A stretch of DNA of 64,000 bases, from contig JAYKXP010000012.1 in the NCBI GenBank assembly GCA_037176845.1, positions 124,001 to 188,000 of the forward strand. Direction: 5' to 3'. A model generated the notes under the pieces. It did not search any database and was not told the DNA's origin. It saw only the letters and a program-made list of their open reading frames with translations. The stretch comes from Paramarasmius palmivorus. Lineage: Eukaryota; Basidiomycota; Agaricomycetes; Agaricales; Marasmiaceae. Shown here piece after piece: positions 63,800-64,000 of the stretch. Both the position numbers and the translations under genes were made by a program. Position 1 is the stretch's first letter. Each line of letters begins with the position of its first letter.

Positions 63800-64000
63800 T
63801 CATCCTATCAAATCATAGCCTTTTTCCTTCTCTTTGGGCGGAGGGGGCTTCTCGTTTTCTCTGTCCTTAAATGCCTTCATCACCGCTGCCAGTTTCTCGT
63901 CCGCATTCATCTCTAGCCCTAGAATGACCATCACAATCGCATCTCGCAGTATCCTCGAAACTTCCTGAGCCGACTCCACCGGCTTCTCCTTGGTATCCTT
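63800..64000 (-). CDS. 3' end of an unknown gene (partial)
   Basis: The minus frame entering from the right edge reads KDTKEKPVESAQEVSRILRD, AIVMVILGLEMNADEKLAAV, MKAFKDRENEKPPPPKEKEK, then GYDLIG and a stop at 63800. The clean charged-helix sequence with a Pro/Lys-rich tail looks like the C-terminus of a real protein, but it is too short to assign. Confidence 0.5.
   Translation of the reverse strand, partial: KDTKEKPVESAQEVSRILRDAIVMVILGLEMNADEKLAAVMKAFKDRENEKPPPPKEKEKGYDLIG

Overview
The window looks like nuclear DNA of a basidiomycete fungus, most likely an Agaricomycete. The genes are intron-dense, with GT-AG introns of roughly 45-65 bases. There is a Plavaka-type (KDZ) transposase. Lineage-typical families recur: DUF6534 and DUF6533 multi-pass membrane proteins, a DUF6532 protein, and small proteins resembling the N-terminal domain of agaricomycete NACHT/NLR proteins. 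I saw no tRNA, rRNA, CRISPR array or prokaryotic operon. All gene models were spliced by eye from the sequence.

Layout. 1-2.2 kb: minus-strand TPR protein, probably the cohesin loader Mau2/Scc4, cut by the left edge. 3.9-8.8 kb: two tandem paralogues (+), a third related gene (-) and a small unknown gene (-). 9.4-11.3 kb: DUF6534 membrane protein. 11.6-16.1 kb: ISWI chromatin remodeller (-). 16.8-21 kb: an unknown gene and an apparently intact Plavaka transposase (-). 21.1-25.2 kb: a DUF6532 gene whose coding parts are separated by about 2.1 kb of repeat-rich DNA with a strong hairpin. 26-30.2 kb: two convergent DUF6534 genes. 30.7-32.1, 36.6-38.1 and 40.8-41.7 kb: three more NLR-N-terminal-like genes. 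34.3-36.4 kb: FAD aromatic hydroxylase. 38.6-39.6, 43.4-44.0 and 44.3-45.4 kb: three paralogues of an unknown family with mitochondrial-style presequences, the middle one broken. 40.3-40.55 kb: a MITE. 42.0-42.6 kb: a small conserved fungal protein. 45.8-46.8 kb: EthD-domain protein. 47.2-48.4 kb: DUF6533 protein. 48.8-51.1 kb: GMC oxidoreductase with a frameshifting 10-base duplication. 52-53.7 kb: two tail-to-tail unknown genes. 54-56 kb: secreted GH28 pectinase. 56.8-57.6 kb: Ser/Pro-rich unknown protein. 59.9-63.4 kb: DUF726 (TMCO4/Mil1-like) protein. 63.8-64 kb: 3' end of an unknown gene.

Taken together, conserved housekeeping genes (cohesin loader, ISWI, DUF726) frame an accessory island of duplicated, fast-evolving families, transposons and decayed copies. 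The most interesting content is the set of six stand-alone NLR-N-terminal-like genes. Four of them carry a recurring Asn/Gly/Gln motif near the C-terminus that may be an amyloid-type signalling motif. They are interleaved with the mitochondrial-presequence family. A role in self/non-self recognition or regulated cell death is an inference, not something the sequence proves.
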